Part shown: positions 1 to 6,828 of the stretch, one piece after another
Numbering within the stretch: position 1 is the first letter of the stretch
Layout: each line of letters starts with the position of its first letter
DNA from: Pseudomonadota bacterium
GTDB taxonomy: Bacteria; Pseudomonadota; Gammaproteobacteria; Burkholderiales; Rhodocyclaceae
Assembly (NCBI GenBank): GCA_009778425.1
Contig: WRJU01000208.1
Coordinates: 1-11,322, forward strand
Length of the DNA: 11,322 bases
Direction of reading: 5' to 3'
Program-made: the position numbers and the translations under genes
Notes under the pieces: model-generated
What the model was told of the DNA's origin: nothing
Seen by the model: the letters and a program-made list of their open reading frames with translations, nothing else
Database searches by the model: none

Positions 1-212
1 GCGAACCGGGAATAGGCAAACCCACGGCATTGCAAACGCTCGCACAAGGCTTCAGGGAAATTGCGCCACAAGTCGATGCAGCCCAGGCCCTCATGAAGAA
101 AAACGAGCGTCGGCGCATCCGCCGGGACGTTTTCCGGGCAAAACCAGGCGAATTCGAGCGTCAACGCGCGTGGACGCGCATCGCTCGCAGGAAGGGTCAG
201 AAACTGTTTCAT
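1..212 (-). CDS. Alpha/beta-fold hydrolase, N-terminal part only
   Basis: Seventy codons from ATG at 212 run off the left edge, so the C-terminal part is missing. The visible protein starts MKQFLTLPASDARPRALTLE. It has a beta-strand followed by LVFLHEGLG (about residues 39-47), which matches the oxyanion-hole HG-type motif of alpha/beta hydrolases, and then a WRNFPEALCERL helix and a GFAYSRF strand, as in many small proteobacterial esterase-like hydrolases. The catalytic Ser, Asp and His would lie outside the window, so neither activity nor substrate can be stated. The start is 4 bases after the zapE stop, which suggests translational coupling; only a weak GGAA lies upstream. An internal ATG slightly upstream (at 220) hits a stop at once, which supports the 212 start. 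The family call is fairly secure; any closer identity is not. Confidence 0.8.
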   Translation of the reverse strand, partial: MKQFLTLPASDARPRALTLEFAWFCPENVPADAPTLVFLHEGLGCIDLWRNFPEALCERLQCRGFAYSRF

Positions 213-216
213 TGGC

Positions 217-1353
217 TCATGCTTCCGAGTCGTTCTGCAAAGTCTCCTGCCGATGCGGTTCGGCCAAGTACTCGCGTGTGCGCATCTCGATCAGGCGGCT
301 CACGGTGCGGGTGAATTCGCTGGCATGCAGTCCTTCGACATAGAGCGCGTATGCCGGAGCTGCCGCGCTGGCAACGAGTTTGACGCGGAAATCGTAGAGC
401 ACATCGATGAGCCAGGTAAGCCGCCGCGCTTCCGATGCCTCGCCCTTTTGCATGACCGGGATATTCGAGAGCAGCACGGTGTGATAGGCGCGGGCAATTT
501 CCAGATAGTCGTTCTGTGAGCGCGCCGTGCGGCAAAGCACATCGAAATCGAACCAGATCACGTCATCGGCACGACCACGCACAGGCAAACGGCGCTCCAG
601 CACTTCTATTTCTCCGGCCTGCGGAACGAGTCCCGTCAGGCGCCGAAAATCCTCAACGAGGCGCGCGTCGGCTTCGGCATCGGCGGGAACGAGCCAGGAT
701 TCGATCTCTTCCAGCGCCCGCAGCCGGTAATCGTGGCCGTTATCGACTTCGAGCACATCGAACCGCGCCTTGATCATCTTGATCGCGGGCAGGAAATTGA
801 CCCGCATCAGCCCGTCCGGGTACAGCCCGTCAGGCGGATAGTTGGAGGTCATCACGAAGATCACCCCGCGCTCGAACAGGGCTTCCAACAGGCGGCCCAG
901 GATCATCGCGTCGGCAATGTCCGAGACGTGAAATTCGTCGAAACACAGAAGCCGCGTCTGGGCGGCGATGCGGTCGGCGACCTTTTGCAGCGGATCGGGT
1001 ACATTCAAACGGCGCAAATCGTTCTGCACTTCCTGCATGAAGGCGTGGAAATGTACACGGCGCTTTCTCCGGTAGGGCAGCGTATCGAAGAAACAATCCA
1101 TCAGAAAACTCTTGCCGCGCCCTACTCCGCCCCAGAGGTAGACGCTCCTCGGCGCGTCCGGATGGATGAGCATCTTGCGCAGCTTTGTGCGGCGGGCGGC
1201 CTTGAAAGCCAGCAATTCTCCGTAGAGTTTTTGCAGGCGCGTCACCGCCGCGCGTTGCGCCGGGTCTGCCGTATAGCCTCGGGCGAGAAGTTGCGATTCA
1301 TAGGCCTCGAGCACACCGTGCTCGGAAGCCTTCAAAATTCTGTGAGGAGACAC
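217..1353 (-). CDS. zapE: AFG1-like P-loop ATPase, ZapE cell-division family
   Basis: This 378-residue protein matches the AFG1/ZapE family in length and motifs. The Walker A loop GGVGRGKS is at residues 75-82, Walker B LLCFDEF at 135-141 followed by HVSDIADAM, and a sensor-like TSNYPP at 169-174 followed by the family block GLMRVNFLPAI. In E. coli, ZapE is a cytoplasmic ATPase that associates with FtsZ and affects Z-ring stability; mitochondrial AFG1 acts in protein quality control. The role here is inferred from homology. The start is a GTG at 1353, 3 bases after the thioesterase stop. I see no clear Shine-Dalgarno sequence, so translation may depend on ribosomes finishing the upstream gene. 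The N-terminus before the conserved core is about as long as in E. coli ZapE. The stop lies 4 bases before the hydrolase start. Long open frames on the opposite strand here are codon-bias shadows. Confidence 0.93.
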   Translation of the reverse strand: MSPHRILKASEHGVLEAYESQLLARGYTADPAQRAAVTRLQKLYGELLAFKAARRTKLRKMLIHPDAPRSVYLWGGVGRGKSFLMDCFFDTLPYRRKRRVHFHAFMQEVQNDLRRLNVPDPLQKVADRIAAQTRLLCFDEFHVSDIADAMILGRLLEALFERGVIFVMTSNYPPDGLYPDGLMRVNFLPAIKMIKARFDVLEVDNGHDYRLRALEEIESWLVPADAEADARLVEDFRRLTGLVPQAGEIEVLERRLPVRGRADDVIWFDFDVLCRTARSQNDYLEIARAYHTVLLSNIPVMQKGEASEARRLTWLIDVLYDFRVKLVASAAAPAYALYVEGLHASEFTRTVSRLIEMRTREYLAEPHRQETLQNDSEA

Positions 1354-1356
1354 TGT

Positions 1357-1872
1357 TTACGCCCTATGCCCGTCCCCGTGCGCGGGGTCCTTGTGATGTG
1401 CCTGGTCGGCCAGCGCATCGGTATCGACACGGAAGAAAATCGAATCGCCGACAGCGGTCAATTCATCGTCCGCACGAATCTCGGTAATCACCCGCGTCTT
1501 GCGCCCGACCTCGCCCTCGACCCACGCGGAAAGATGGAGCGGAACCCCCATCGGCGTCGGCTTCAGGTATCGGACGCCCAATTGCCCCGTGACGCAGTTG
1601 ATACTGGGCAGGCTGCCCGGTTCGCGGCCATCGGCGCGATAGTGATGCGCCATGACCGTCCAGTTGGAATGGCAATCCACCAGCATCGCCAGAAAACCGC
1701 CATACACCAGCCCCGGCCAACTCGTATATTTCTGGTCTGGGTTAACCGTGGCGATGACGCGCTTGCCGTCTTCGGACCAATAACTCTTGATCTGGATACC
1801 TTTGGGGTTGGCGGGGCCGCAACCGTAACAGATGCCGTTCGGCCCACAGACATCCTGCAAAGCGTTGGCCAT
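1357..1872 (-). CDS. PaaI-type hotdog-fold thioesterase
   Basis: This 171-residue protein has the layout of PaaI/4HBT acyl-CoA thioesterases. The N-terminal segment has C9, C15 and C18 in the pattern CGPNGICYGCGPANPKG. The hotdog helix signature is at about residues 58-70 (YGGFLAMLVDCHS, with the GG and acidic D66 typical of catalysis), followed by LGVRYLKPTPMGVPL (about 98-112), the usual second half of the fold. Such enzymes hydrolyse acyl-CoA thioesters in the cytoplasm; the substrate cannot be read from the sequence. I chose ATG 1872, not the longer reading from about 2001, because AAGGAG lies 6 bases upstream and the conserved segment begins soon after. The 125 bases before it are the largest gap in this minus-strand run, so it may have its own promoter. 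A GATAAT hexamer (1927-1932) lies there, but no good -35 partner. zapE follows after 3 bases. The His-rich tail (HHKDPAHGDGH, about 159-169) is unremarkable but notable. Confidence 0.88.
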   Translation of the reverse strand: MANALQDVCGPNGICYGCGPANPKGIQIKSYWSEDGKRVIATVNPDQKYTSWPGLVYGGFLAMLVDCHSNWTVMAHHYRADGREPGSLPSINCVTGQLGVRYLKPTPMGVPLHLSAWVEGEVGRKTRVITEIRADDELTAVGDSIFFRVDTDALADQAHHKDPAHGDGHRA

Positions 1873-1878
1873 GTTCTT

Positions 1879-1884
1879 CTCCTT
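1879..1884 (-). promoter_or_regulatory. Ribosome binding site of the thioesterase gene
   Basis: On the minus strand AAGGAG ends 6 bases before ATG 1872. It is the best Shine-Dalgarno match in the minus-strand run and fixes the start of the thioesterase, ruling out the longer in-frame extension upstream. Confidence 0.75.
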
Positions 1885-1997
1885 CCGGCTGGAAAAAATC
1901 GGATATTTTGGTTTGTGGAATATTGAATTATCCAACGTTCCGCAAGGAAACACACGATGGGCACGCCTGATCCGGTAGCCGGAACAGCCCCCTGCCC

Positions 1998-2477
1998 TCA
2001 TTCCACAATTTCGACCGGCGTCCCCGCCCTGATCAACTCGAAAAGTTCAATCACGTCACGATTGCGCATGCGGATGCAGCCGTGGGAACGAGGCTCGCCC
2101 ATCGGTTGATCTTCTCCAGTTCCGTGGATGTAGATGTAGCGCCGCATGCTGTCGACCTGTCCGCCGCGATTGAAGCCGGGTTCTTCACCGCAAAGCCACA
2201 GGATGCGCGAAAGTATCCAGTCGCGCCCAGGGTTGACCGCCGCGAGTTCAGGCGTCCAGATTTCTCCGGTCGGCCTGCGACCGCGAAAAACCGTGCCGAG
2301 CGGCGCATCAGCCCCGATCCGCGCCCGGATGCGATGGCGACCGCGCGGCGTGCATCCGCTGCCGTCGCGCTCTCCCACGCCGTTTCTGGCTGTGGAGACG
2401 GGATAGCGGCGGATGAACGCGCCATCCGCATTGAAAAGTTCGAGTTCCTGGTGGGCAATGTCGATTCGGATACGCAT
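1998..2477 (-). CDS. L,D-transpeptidase (YkuD-domain) family protein, no signal peptide seen
   Basis: This 159-residue protein is nearly all YkuD domain. The N-terminal strands (MRIRIDIAHQELELF) match the usual domain opening. The catalytic region is IHGTGE (His118) and then SHGCIRM at residues 131-137, with the nucleophile Cys134 and His132 in place. Family members cross-link peptidoglycan stem peptides (3-3 links) or attach proteins to peptidoglycan in the periplasm. The domain begins at residue 1, with no hydrophobic leader, lipobox or LysM domain, so how it would reach the periplasm is unclear. Similar short leaderless YkuD proteins are, to my knowledge, found in other proteobacteria. ATG 2477 is 9 bases after the tadA stop, with only a weak purine stretch before it, so it is probably co-translated with tadA. 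A start further upstream would run into the tadA reading frame without adding a convincing signal peptide. Active-site conservation makes the family call firm; function and location are inferred. Confidence 0.9.
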   Translation of the reverse strand: MRIRIDIAHQELELFNADGAFIRRYPVSTARNGVGERDGSGCTPRGRHRIRARIGADAPLGTVFRGRRPTGEIWTPELAAVNPGRDWILSRILWLCGEEPGFNRGGQVDSMRRYIYIHGTGEDQPMGEPRSHGCIRMRNRDVIELFELIRAGTPVEIVE

Positions 2478-2486
2478 GGTTTTCGC

Positions 2487-2996
2487 TCAAGCCAGCAGTG
2501 TGCGAGTACGCCGCGCGGCAAAAAAGGAAGAAAGCAGTTCGCCGCATTCTTCAGCCAGCATGCCGCCCACGATTTCGGCATGGTGGTTCAAGCGGGGTTC
2601 GGCATAGAGGTCGAGCACACTGCCCGCCGCGCCGGTCTTGGGATCGCGCGCGCCGAAAACGACGCGGGCGATGCGGGCATGGAATATGCCCCCGGTACAC
2701 ATCACGCACGGCTCCAGGGTCACGAACAATTCGCAGTCCGGCAGACGGTAATTGCCGAGGCGCTTTGCCGCTTCGCGCAACGCGATGATTTCAGCGTGCG
2801 CCGTGGGGTCATGCGAAGTGATGGGCCGGTTATAGCCGCGCCCAACGATCTCGCCGCCGCGCACCACGACCGCCCCCACAGGCACTTCGCCCGCCGCGCC
2901 CGCTTCCCGCGCAAGCGCAAGGGCTTCGCGCATGAAACGTTCGTCGCTTGTTATTCCGGTATCGAGACTCACGCCCGCATTCATGCCTGTGTTCAT
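2487..2996 (-). CDS. tadA: tRNA-specific adenosine-34 deaminase
   Basis: TadA converts A34 to inosine in the anticodon of tRNA-Arg(ACG), letting one tRNA read CGU, CGC and CGA; it is normally essential and cytoplasmic. The 169-residue protein has the zinc-dependent cytidine/adenosine deaminase signature: HAE at residues 67-69 (His67 zinc ligand, Glu69 proton shuttle) and PCVMC at 96-100 (Cys97 and Cys100 zinc ligands). VPVGAVVV (38-45) and ARVVFGARDPKTGAAGS are TadA-type segments, unlike those of guanine or cytosine deaminases. ATG 2996 gives about 16 extra residues before the conserved FMREALALA helix. ATG codons at residues 5 and 22 are alternatives, and no Shine-Dalgarno sequence decides between them. 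The DUF748 stop is 18 bases upstream and the L,D-transpeptidase start 9 bases downstream, so all three are probably co-transcribed. Confidence 0.95.
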   Translation of the reverse strand: MNTGMNAGVSLDTGITSDERFMREALALAREAGAAGEVPVGAVVVRGGEIVGRGYNRPITSHDPTAHAEIIALREAAKRLGNYRLPDCELFVTLEPCVMCTGGIFHARIARVVFGARDPKTGAAGSVLDLYAEPRLNHHAEIVGGMLAEECGELLSSFFAARRTRTLLA

Positions 2997-3014
2997 TCTT
3001 TCGGCAATACCGCG

Positions 3015-6000
3015 CTACCGCAGGGAAAAACGCACACCGTTACCCTCGCGCCCGTTTTCTTTGGACTCTTCACTGGTCGGGGCTCGCCGGAACAAGCGCT
3101 CTGGCGGAACGCCCCCCTGGTCGGTCAACCAGCGTTGCACGGCGGTTTCGCGCCGACTGGCGAACGAGTCGGCATCTTCCTGCTTGACGTCGATGCTCTC
3201 CAGCAGCATTTTTTCCATTTCTTCAACCGGCAAGCTCTTTGTCAGGCCGATGAAATTGCGCGGTTTCTTGATCGTTGCCTGTTTGTACACCGCCGCGAGC
3301 AGTTCGGCGTATTCCTCGCTCTCCGGGTCGACGTCCATCGGGCCGCTTTTGCCCGTGGTTCTGCGTTTCTCGGCGACGACCATGCTACGCAGTTTGTCGC
3401 GCCGGATGCCTTCGGTGTCGCGCTGGATATTGGCCAAGCCGGTGATGTCGAGTTTCAGGGACGGACGATCTGCCAGCGATTTTGCAAGCTCGCGCAGTTT
3501 CTCTTCCTGTGCCGCGCCAATCTGGAAACTGCCGGGGTCGAAATCGAGATGGGAGAGTTCTTCCCGCCCGAACAGCGCGAAAGGCGCGGTTATCGCCTTG
3601 CCGATGAGATTGACAATGGCTCGCACGACCAAACCGAAGAAGCTGAACTGCGGATCGTCAAGTGTGCCGCCAACCGGAAGATTGATGTCGATTTCGCCGC
3701 GCGAATTCTTCAATAGCGATACCGCCAGCCGAACCGGCAAATTGGTCGCGTCCTGGCTCTCGATGGCATCACCGAAGGTCAACTGATCGAGGAATATATG
3801 GTTTTCAGCCGAAAGTTTGCGGTCTTCGATCCGGTAATTGAGGTTGGCCGAGAGCTTTCCACGGGCGATGCCATAACCGACATAGCGCCCGGAATAACTC
3901 GAAAGCCCAGGCAAGTCGAAATCCTTGACCTCGGCTTCGATATTCAGCCGCTGATCTTGGCGGAACGGGTTGAATTCACCCTTGATCGTCACCGGAGCCT
4001 CGCGCCCAATTCTGGCTTGCAGGTCAAGGCTTGCCATCGTGTCCTGCTCAGAGGACAGGCCGGTGAGTTCGCCGGAAAGGCTTCCCAGGAAAACGTTGTA
4101 ATTCGGGCGGATGAAGCGGTCTGAAAAGGCGATGTTGCTGTTCCTGACGGCGATGCGGCCCACTTTTATGGGCGGCGGCGGCGCGGTTGGCGCGTTTTCC
4201 ACCCCGTCCACGTTCTTCGCGTTTTCCGCCTCGTCCCCGGCTTCCTGCGCCGCATCTTCCGGAGATCGCTGAATTTCGCGCAGGTTGAGTTTTCCCTGTT
4301 CATTGAGGATCAGACGGGAAGCCAGCCCATCAACGGCAATCTCACCAATGGCAAGCGCGAAAGGCTCCAGTTCAAGCTTGGCCTGACGCACCGCGAATTC
4401 GTTGCAGCGCAGGAAATCCTGGTTACTGGACTCATCAAAAGAACTGAAATTCCTGATCGCGAGACTGCCCGCGAGGGAGCCTCGCAGGTTTTCGCGATGC
4501 TGGCGCAACGACAGCCGCCCTTTGCTAGACAGCCGCCCCGACCTGATGCCGAGTTGCGCGTGTGGCGCGATATATGGCTGCATGGAGGGCAACGCAAACT
4601 CTTGCAGATCGAGTTCGAGGTCGGTTCGGAAGGGTTCAGGCACAAAAGAGCCTTTCAGCGCGAGACGGCCTTCCTTGCCGATGCGTCCGCGCAGGGCAAG
4701 GTTGGCAGGCGCAGCCCCCTTTGCCGTCGTCAGGCCACCCAACTGCAACTCAATACCATCCGCCGTCATCACTGCCGGCTGCCCGCCGGTAGCGCGATCC
4801 TCGATGCGGAGCGATGAGTTCGAGAGTGCAGCCTTGTCCAGGGAGACTGTCCAAGGGGGAGCATTTTTATCCGGTTTGCCTGCCAGGACCATGAAGTCGA
4901 AACGGCCATCGGCAAAGCGGGTTGCGGCCAGTTCCACGCCTTGCGCGTTGATTTCCCCAATCCGCGCCTGATGCGCATCAGGCTGGATCGTCGCATCGGC
5001 AAGGGAGAGATTCCCAAGTTTGAGCAGTTCGCCCTTGCGTCCGGACAACCCGAACACGAATCCGGAGAGATCGAGCCGTTCGATTCCGGCCTCAAGCTGC
5101 CACTCGCCCCCGGCGGCATCCTCATTCTTTTTCCGCGACGCAACCCGGTAGCGGAAAACCCCATCGGCATTTCCCCGGCGAATTTCGCCGCCAGACAGGA
5201 ATGCGCTGTAATACCGCCCGTAAAGCGCGGGCTGCAAGCCCTTTACCGTCAGTGTGCCGTCGTATTCGAAAGGCTGTAGCCGCAAACGATCCTGGTGGCT
5301 GAACCTTTCACCCGAGGCGCTCGTGTAATCGAGGCGGACTTCTGCGGGGATTTGCTTTCTGGACGTCAAATCGCGCAAATCGAGGCTGATGCCTTCCAGC
5401 CGGGTATTGAACCCGCCCGCCACGGCGTAATCGTTGTAGCGTATCAGCCCATCGCGGATGCGCGCCGAGGAGAGCTCGAAATCCAACGGAGCCTCCGCGC
5501 GGGTAGAGGCCGGTGCCTTTGCCGTACCAGAGGAACGACTTTGCGGCGGCGAGCTTGCGAGCAACAGGCTCTCTACGTTGAAACTGCCATCGAGGGCGCG
5601 GACGAGATCGAATTCGGGTTGCTGCAAGCGCAACTTGCTGAAATAGTAGCGCCCGGAGAGCGGCTGAATATCCGCCAGTTCGACTTCCAGTTCGGCAACC
5701 GACAGCACCGACCTGCCGGAGCGATCCTGAATCATCAAGCGGTTGACCTGCGCCCAGCCCAAAATGGACACCTGCGCCGCTTCATCCGCGCGCTGGCTGA
5801 ACTTCACACGCATGTCGAGATCGAGTACACCCGAAGGGAGCCTGAAAGACAGCTCGAAAGGCAGATAGGCGAGCCAGGGCGGCAGTTCAAAATCCTTGAG
5901 CTTCAGTTGTTCAAGCTCTCCCTGAAAACCATCCGGGCGCAGCTCCAAACGTCCCTTCGCGGCCAGAAGACGCCCGTCGAACAACATAGACAAATCCGGC

Positions 6001-6629
6001 TCGACGAAAACATCGACCGCGACCGGCAGCCTGGAAATAGCGGGGATACCCAGTTTCAGGCTGGATATGCGATGCGTGGCTCCGGTTACGCGGTCTTCCA
6101 CCTCCACCGTTCCGTCTTCGACACGGATATTGGCGACCGAGAACGGAACGGGGCTGTCCTCCGTCTGCGGTCGTGCCGCAAGCCGGTCGAGTACGTCCGA
6201 CCAGTTGTAACGCCCTTCGGCGAGCCTCACCAAGCGGACATGCGGAGCCTTGAGCGCCAGCTCTCGCACCACCGGTCCGCCATGCCAGAGCGACGCAATC
6301 TCGAAATTGACCATGAGCCGGTCAAACCCCAAGGCAGACTCAGCGGAATCGCCGCCGCTTTCCGTGCCCTCCATGATCGTCAAGCCACGGAACTCGACAG
6401 CCAGGGTCAAAGGATTGAAAACGGCGTCTTCGACCGACACCGTGCGCCCGAGCAGATCGCCAAGAAGTTGCGGCGCGTAGTGTTTCGCGGCCAATGGAAC
6501 GCCGAAGAAGCTCACGCCGACATACAGGAGCAGCGCGAAAACAGCCCAAACGAGAGGGCGGACGACGCGCCGCAGCCTCGATGACAACGCCGATGCCGGA
6601 ACCGAACCGGGTACCGCAGGTGAATCCAT
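3015..6629 (-). CDS. Large AsmA-like DUF748 envelope protein
   Basis: This 1204-residue protein starts with a short basic cytoplasmic stretch and one transmembrane helix at about residues 24-47, placing the rest in the periplasm. It matches DUF748/AsmA-like proteins. These hallmarks are visible: GRTVSVEDAVFNPLTL near 61-75, PPPPIKVGRIAVRN near 817-830, and GEIDINLPVGGTLDDPQF at 978-995, the AsmA-type C-terminal signature. The tail at about 1028-1080 resembles a degenerate OmpA-like fold, and the last 120 residues are charged. Four units of about 211-226 residues repeat along the protein (see findings), with Pro/Ala- or acid-rich linkers at 359-382 and 789-820. AsmA-like proteins are now seen as beta-groove bridges for lipid transport between the membranes; that role here is inference from the superfamily. 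ATG 6629 has GGAGG 11 bases upstream, slightly far. It is the first gene of the minus-strand run and is divergent from the chemoreceptor gene. Confidence 0.9.
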   Translation of the reverse strand: MDSPAVPGSVPASALSSRLRRVVRPLVWAVFALLLYVGVSFFGVPLAAKHYAPQLLGDLLGRTVSVEDAVFNPLTLAVEFRGLTIMEGTESGGDSAESALGFDRLMVNFEIASLWHGGPVVRELALKAPHVRLVRLAEGRYNWSDVLDRLAARPQTEDSPVPFSVANIRVEDGTVEVEDRVTGATHRISSLKLGIPAISRLPVAVDVFVEPDLSMLFDGRLLAAKGRLELRPDGFQGELEQLKLKDFELPPWLAYLPFELSFRLPSGVLDLDMRVKFSQRADEAAQVSILGWAQVNRLMIQDRSGRSVLSVAELEVELADIQPLSGRYYFSKLRLQQPEFDLVRALDGSFNVESLLLASSPPQSRSSGTAKAPASTRAEAPLDFELSSARIRDGLIRYNDYAVAGGFNTRLEGISLDLRDLTSRKQIPAEVRLDYTSASGERFSHQDRLRLQPFEYDGTLTVKGLQPALYGRYYSAFLSGGEIRRGNADGVFRYRVASRKKNEDAAGGEWQLEAGIERLDLSGFVFGLSGRKGELLKLGNLSLADATIQPDAHQARIGEINAQGVELAATRFADGRFDFMVLAGKPDKNAPPWTVSLDKAALSNSSLRIEDRATGGQPAVMTADGIELQLGGLTTAKGAAPANLALRGRIGKEGRLALKGSFVPEPFRTDLELDLQEFALPSMQPYIAPHAQLGIRSGRLSSKGRLSLRQHRENLRGSLAGSLAIRNFSSFDESSNQDFLRCNEFAVRQAKLELEPFALAIGEIAVDGLASRLILNEQGKLNLREIQRSPEDAAQEAGDEAENAKNVDGVENAPTAPPPPIKVGRIAVRNSNIAFSDRFIRPNYNVFLGSLSGELTGLSSEQDTMASLDLQARIGREAPVTIKGEFNPFRQDQRLNIEAEVKDFDLPGLSSYSGRYVGYGIARGKLSANLNYRIEDRKLSAENHIFLDQLTFGDAIESQDATNLPVRLAVSLLKNSRGEIDINLPVGGTLDDPQFSFFGLVVRAIVNLIGKAITAPFALFGREELSHLDFDPGSFQIGAAQEEKLRELAKSLADRPSLKLDITGLANIQRDTEGIRRDKLRSMVVAEKRRTTGKSGPMDVDPESEEYAELLAAVYKQATIKKPRNFIGLTKSLPVEEMEKMLLESIDVKQEDADSFASRRETAVQRWLTDQGGVPPERLFRRAPTSEESKENGREGNGVRFSLR

Positions 6630-6665
6630 TTACAGCAGCGCCTCCATCATGAGCGCCCGGATGGC

Positions 6666-6693
6666 AATCTATCCAAAAAATGCTCCATGAAAA
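6666..6693 (-). promoter_or_regulatory. Candidate promoter of the DUF748 gene
   Basis: On the minus strand TTTTCA (6693-6688, 4 of 6 to the -35 consensus) and TAGATT (6671-6666, 4 of 6 to -10) are 16 bases apart. Transcription would start near 6659, about 30 bases before the start codon. The match is moderate and the region is A/T-rich, so this is tentative; the nearby paired palindromes make it more interesting. Confidence 0.3.
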
Positions 6694-6697
6694 AATT

Positions 6698-6728
6698 GGA
6701 ATCCTTCCCCATCCCGAGGAAATATTCC
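6698..6728. promoter_or_regulatory. Two GGAA-N3-TTCC palindromes 20 bp apart, operator-like
   Basis: GGAATCCTTCC (6698-6708) and GGAAATATTCC (6718-6728) share the same dyad arms with different 3-base centres. They start exactly 20 bases apart, about two helical turns, on the same face of the DNA. The second dyad extends to GAGGAA/TTCCTC at 6716-6730. They lie between the divergent DUF748 and chemoreceptor genes, just upstream of the candidate DUF748 -35 box. This layout fits a dimeric transcription factor binding cooperatively. No regulator gene is adjacent and I cannot match the arms to a known regulator. Confidence 0.45.
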
Positions 6729-6775
6729 TCATCTTTTATTCCGTCATTCTCGTAGAGTAACGCGCATCCTGTGCG

Positions 6776-6804
6776 TTCGATGACACTCTCGCGCACATGA
6801 TAAT
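6776..6804 (+). promoter_or_regulatory. Candidate promoter of the chemoreceptor gene
   Basis: GATAAT at 6799-6804 is 5 of 6 to the -10 consensus. TTCGAT at 6776-6781 is 17 bases upstream but a poor -35 (2 of 6). I do not see the flagellar sigma-28 pattern (TAAAGTTT-N11-GCCGATAA) that drives many chemoreceptor genes: only GATAA matches and the -35 half is absent. A start near 6811 would leave a leader of about 18 bases. Confidence 0.3.
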
Positions 6805-6817
6805 ACGAACTACGAAC
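6804..6817 (+). repeat. Perfect tandem 7-bp repeat before the chemoreceptor ribosome binding site
   Basis: TACGAAC occurs twice in a row at 6804-6810 and 6811-6817. It is followed directly by GAGG (6818-6821), the Shine-Dalgarno sequence 7 bases before ATG 6829. The repeat overlaps the expected transcription start. Confidence 0.7.
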
Positions 6818-6828
6818 GAGGTTCCGAA

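Noticed and set aside
733..1926. 397-codon open frame on the plus strand
   Set aside because: It lies antisense to zapE and the thioesterase, both with clear family motifs. Its protein is Arg/His/Gln-rich with no recognisable domain; it is a shadow of GC-rich codon bias.
1927..1954. Possible promoter before the thioesterase (GATAAT at 1927-1932)
   Set aside because: No acceptable -35 is found at 16-18 bases, so only the hexamer stands; it is mentioned under the gene.
2082..3716. 544-codon open frame on the plus strand
   Set aside because: It is antisense to the transpeptidase, tadA and the 3' end of the DUF748 gene, spans their intergenic gaps, and shows no family resemblance or ribosome binding site.
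5295..6584. 429-codon open frame on the plus strand
   Set aside because: It is antisense to the 5' half of the DUF748 gene, with composition typical of a reverse-strand shadow.
6630..6650. Six-codon reading frame (MMEALL) ending directly before the DUF748 start codon
   Set aside because: It has no Shine-Dalgarno sequence of its own and no attenuator-like hairpin follows. A frame this short is likely by chance.
6777..6803. Sigma-28 promoter for the chemoreceptor gene
   Set aside because: Only GATAA of the -10 half matches, and no TAAA-type -35 lies 11 bases upstream.
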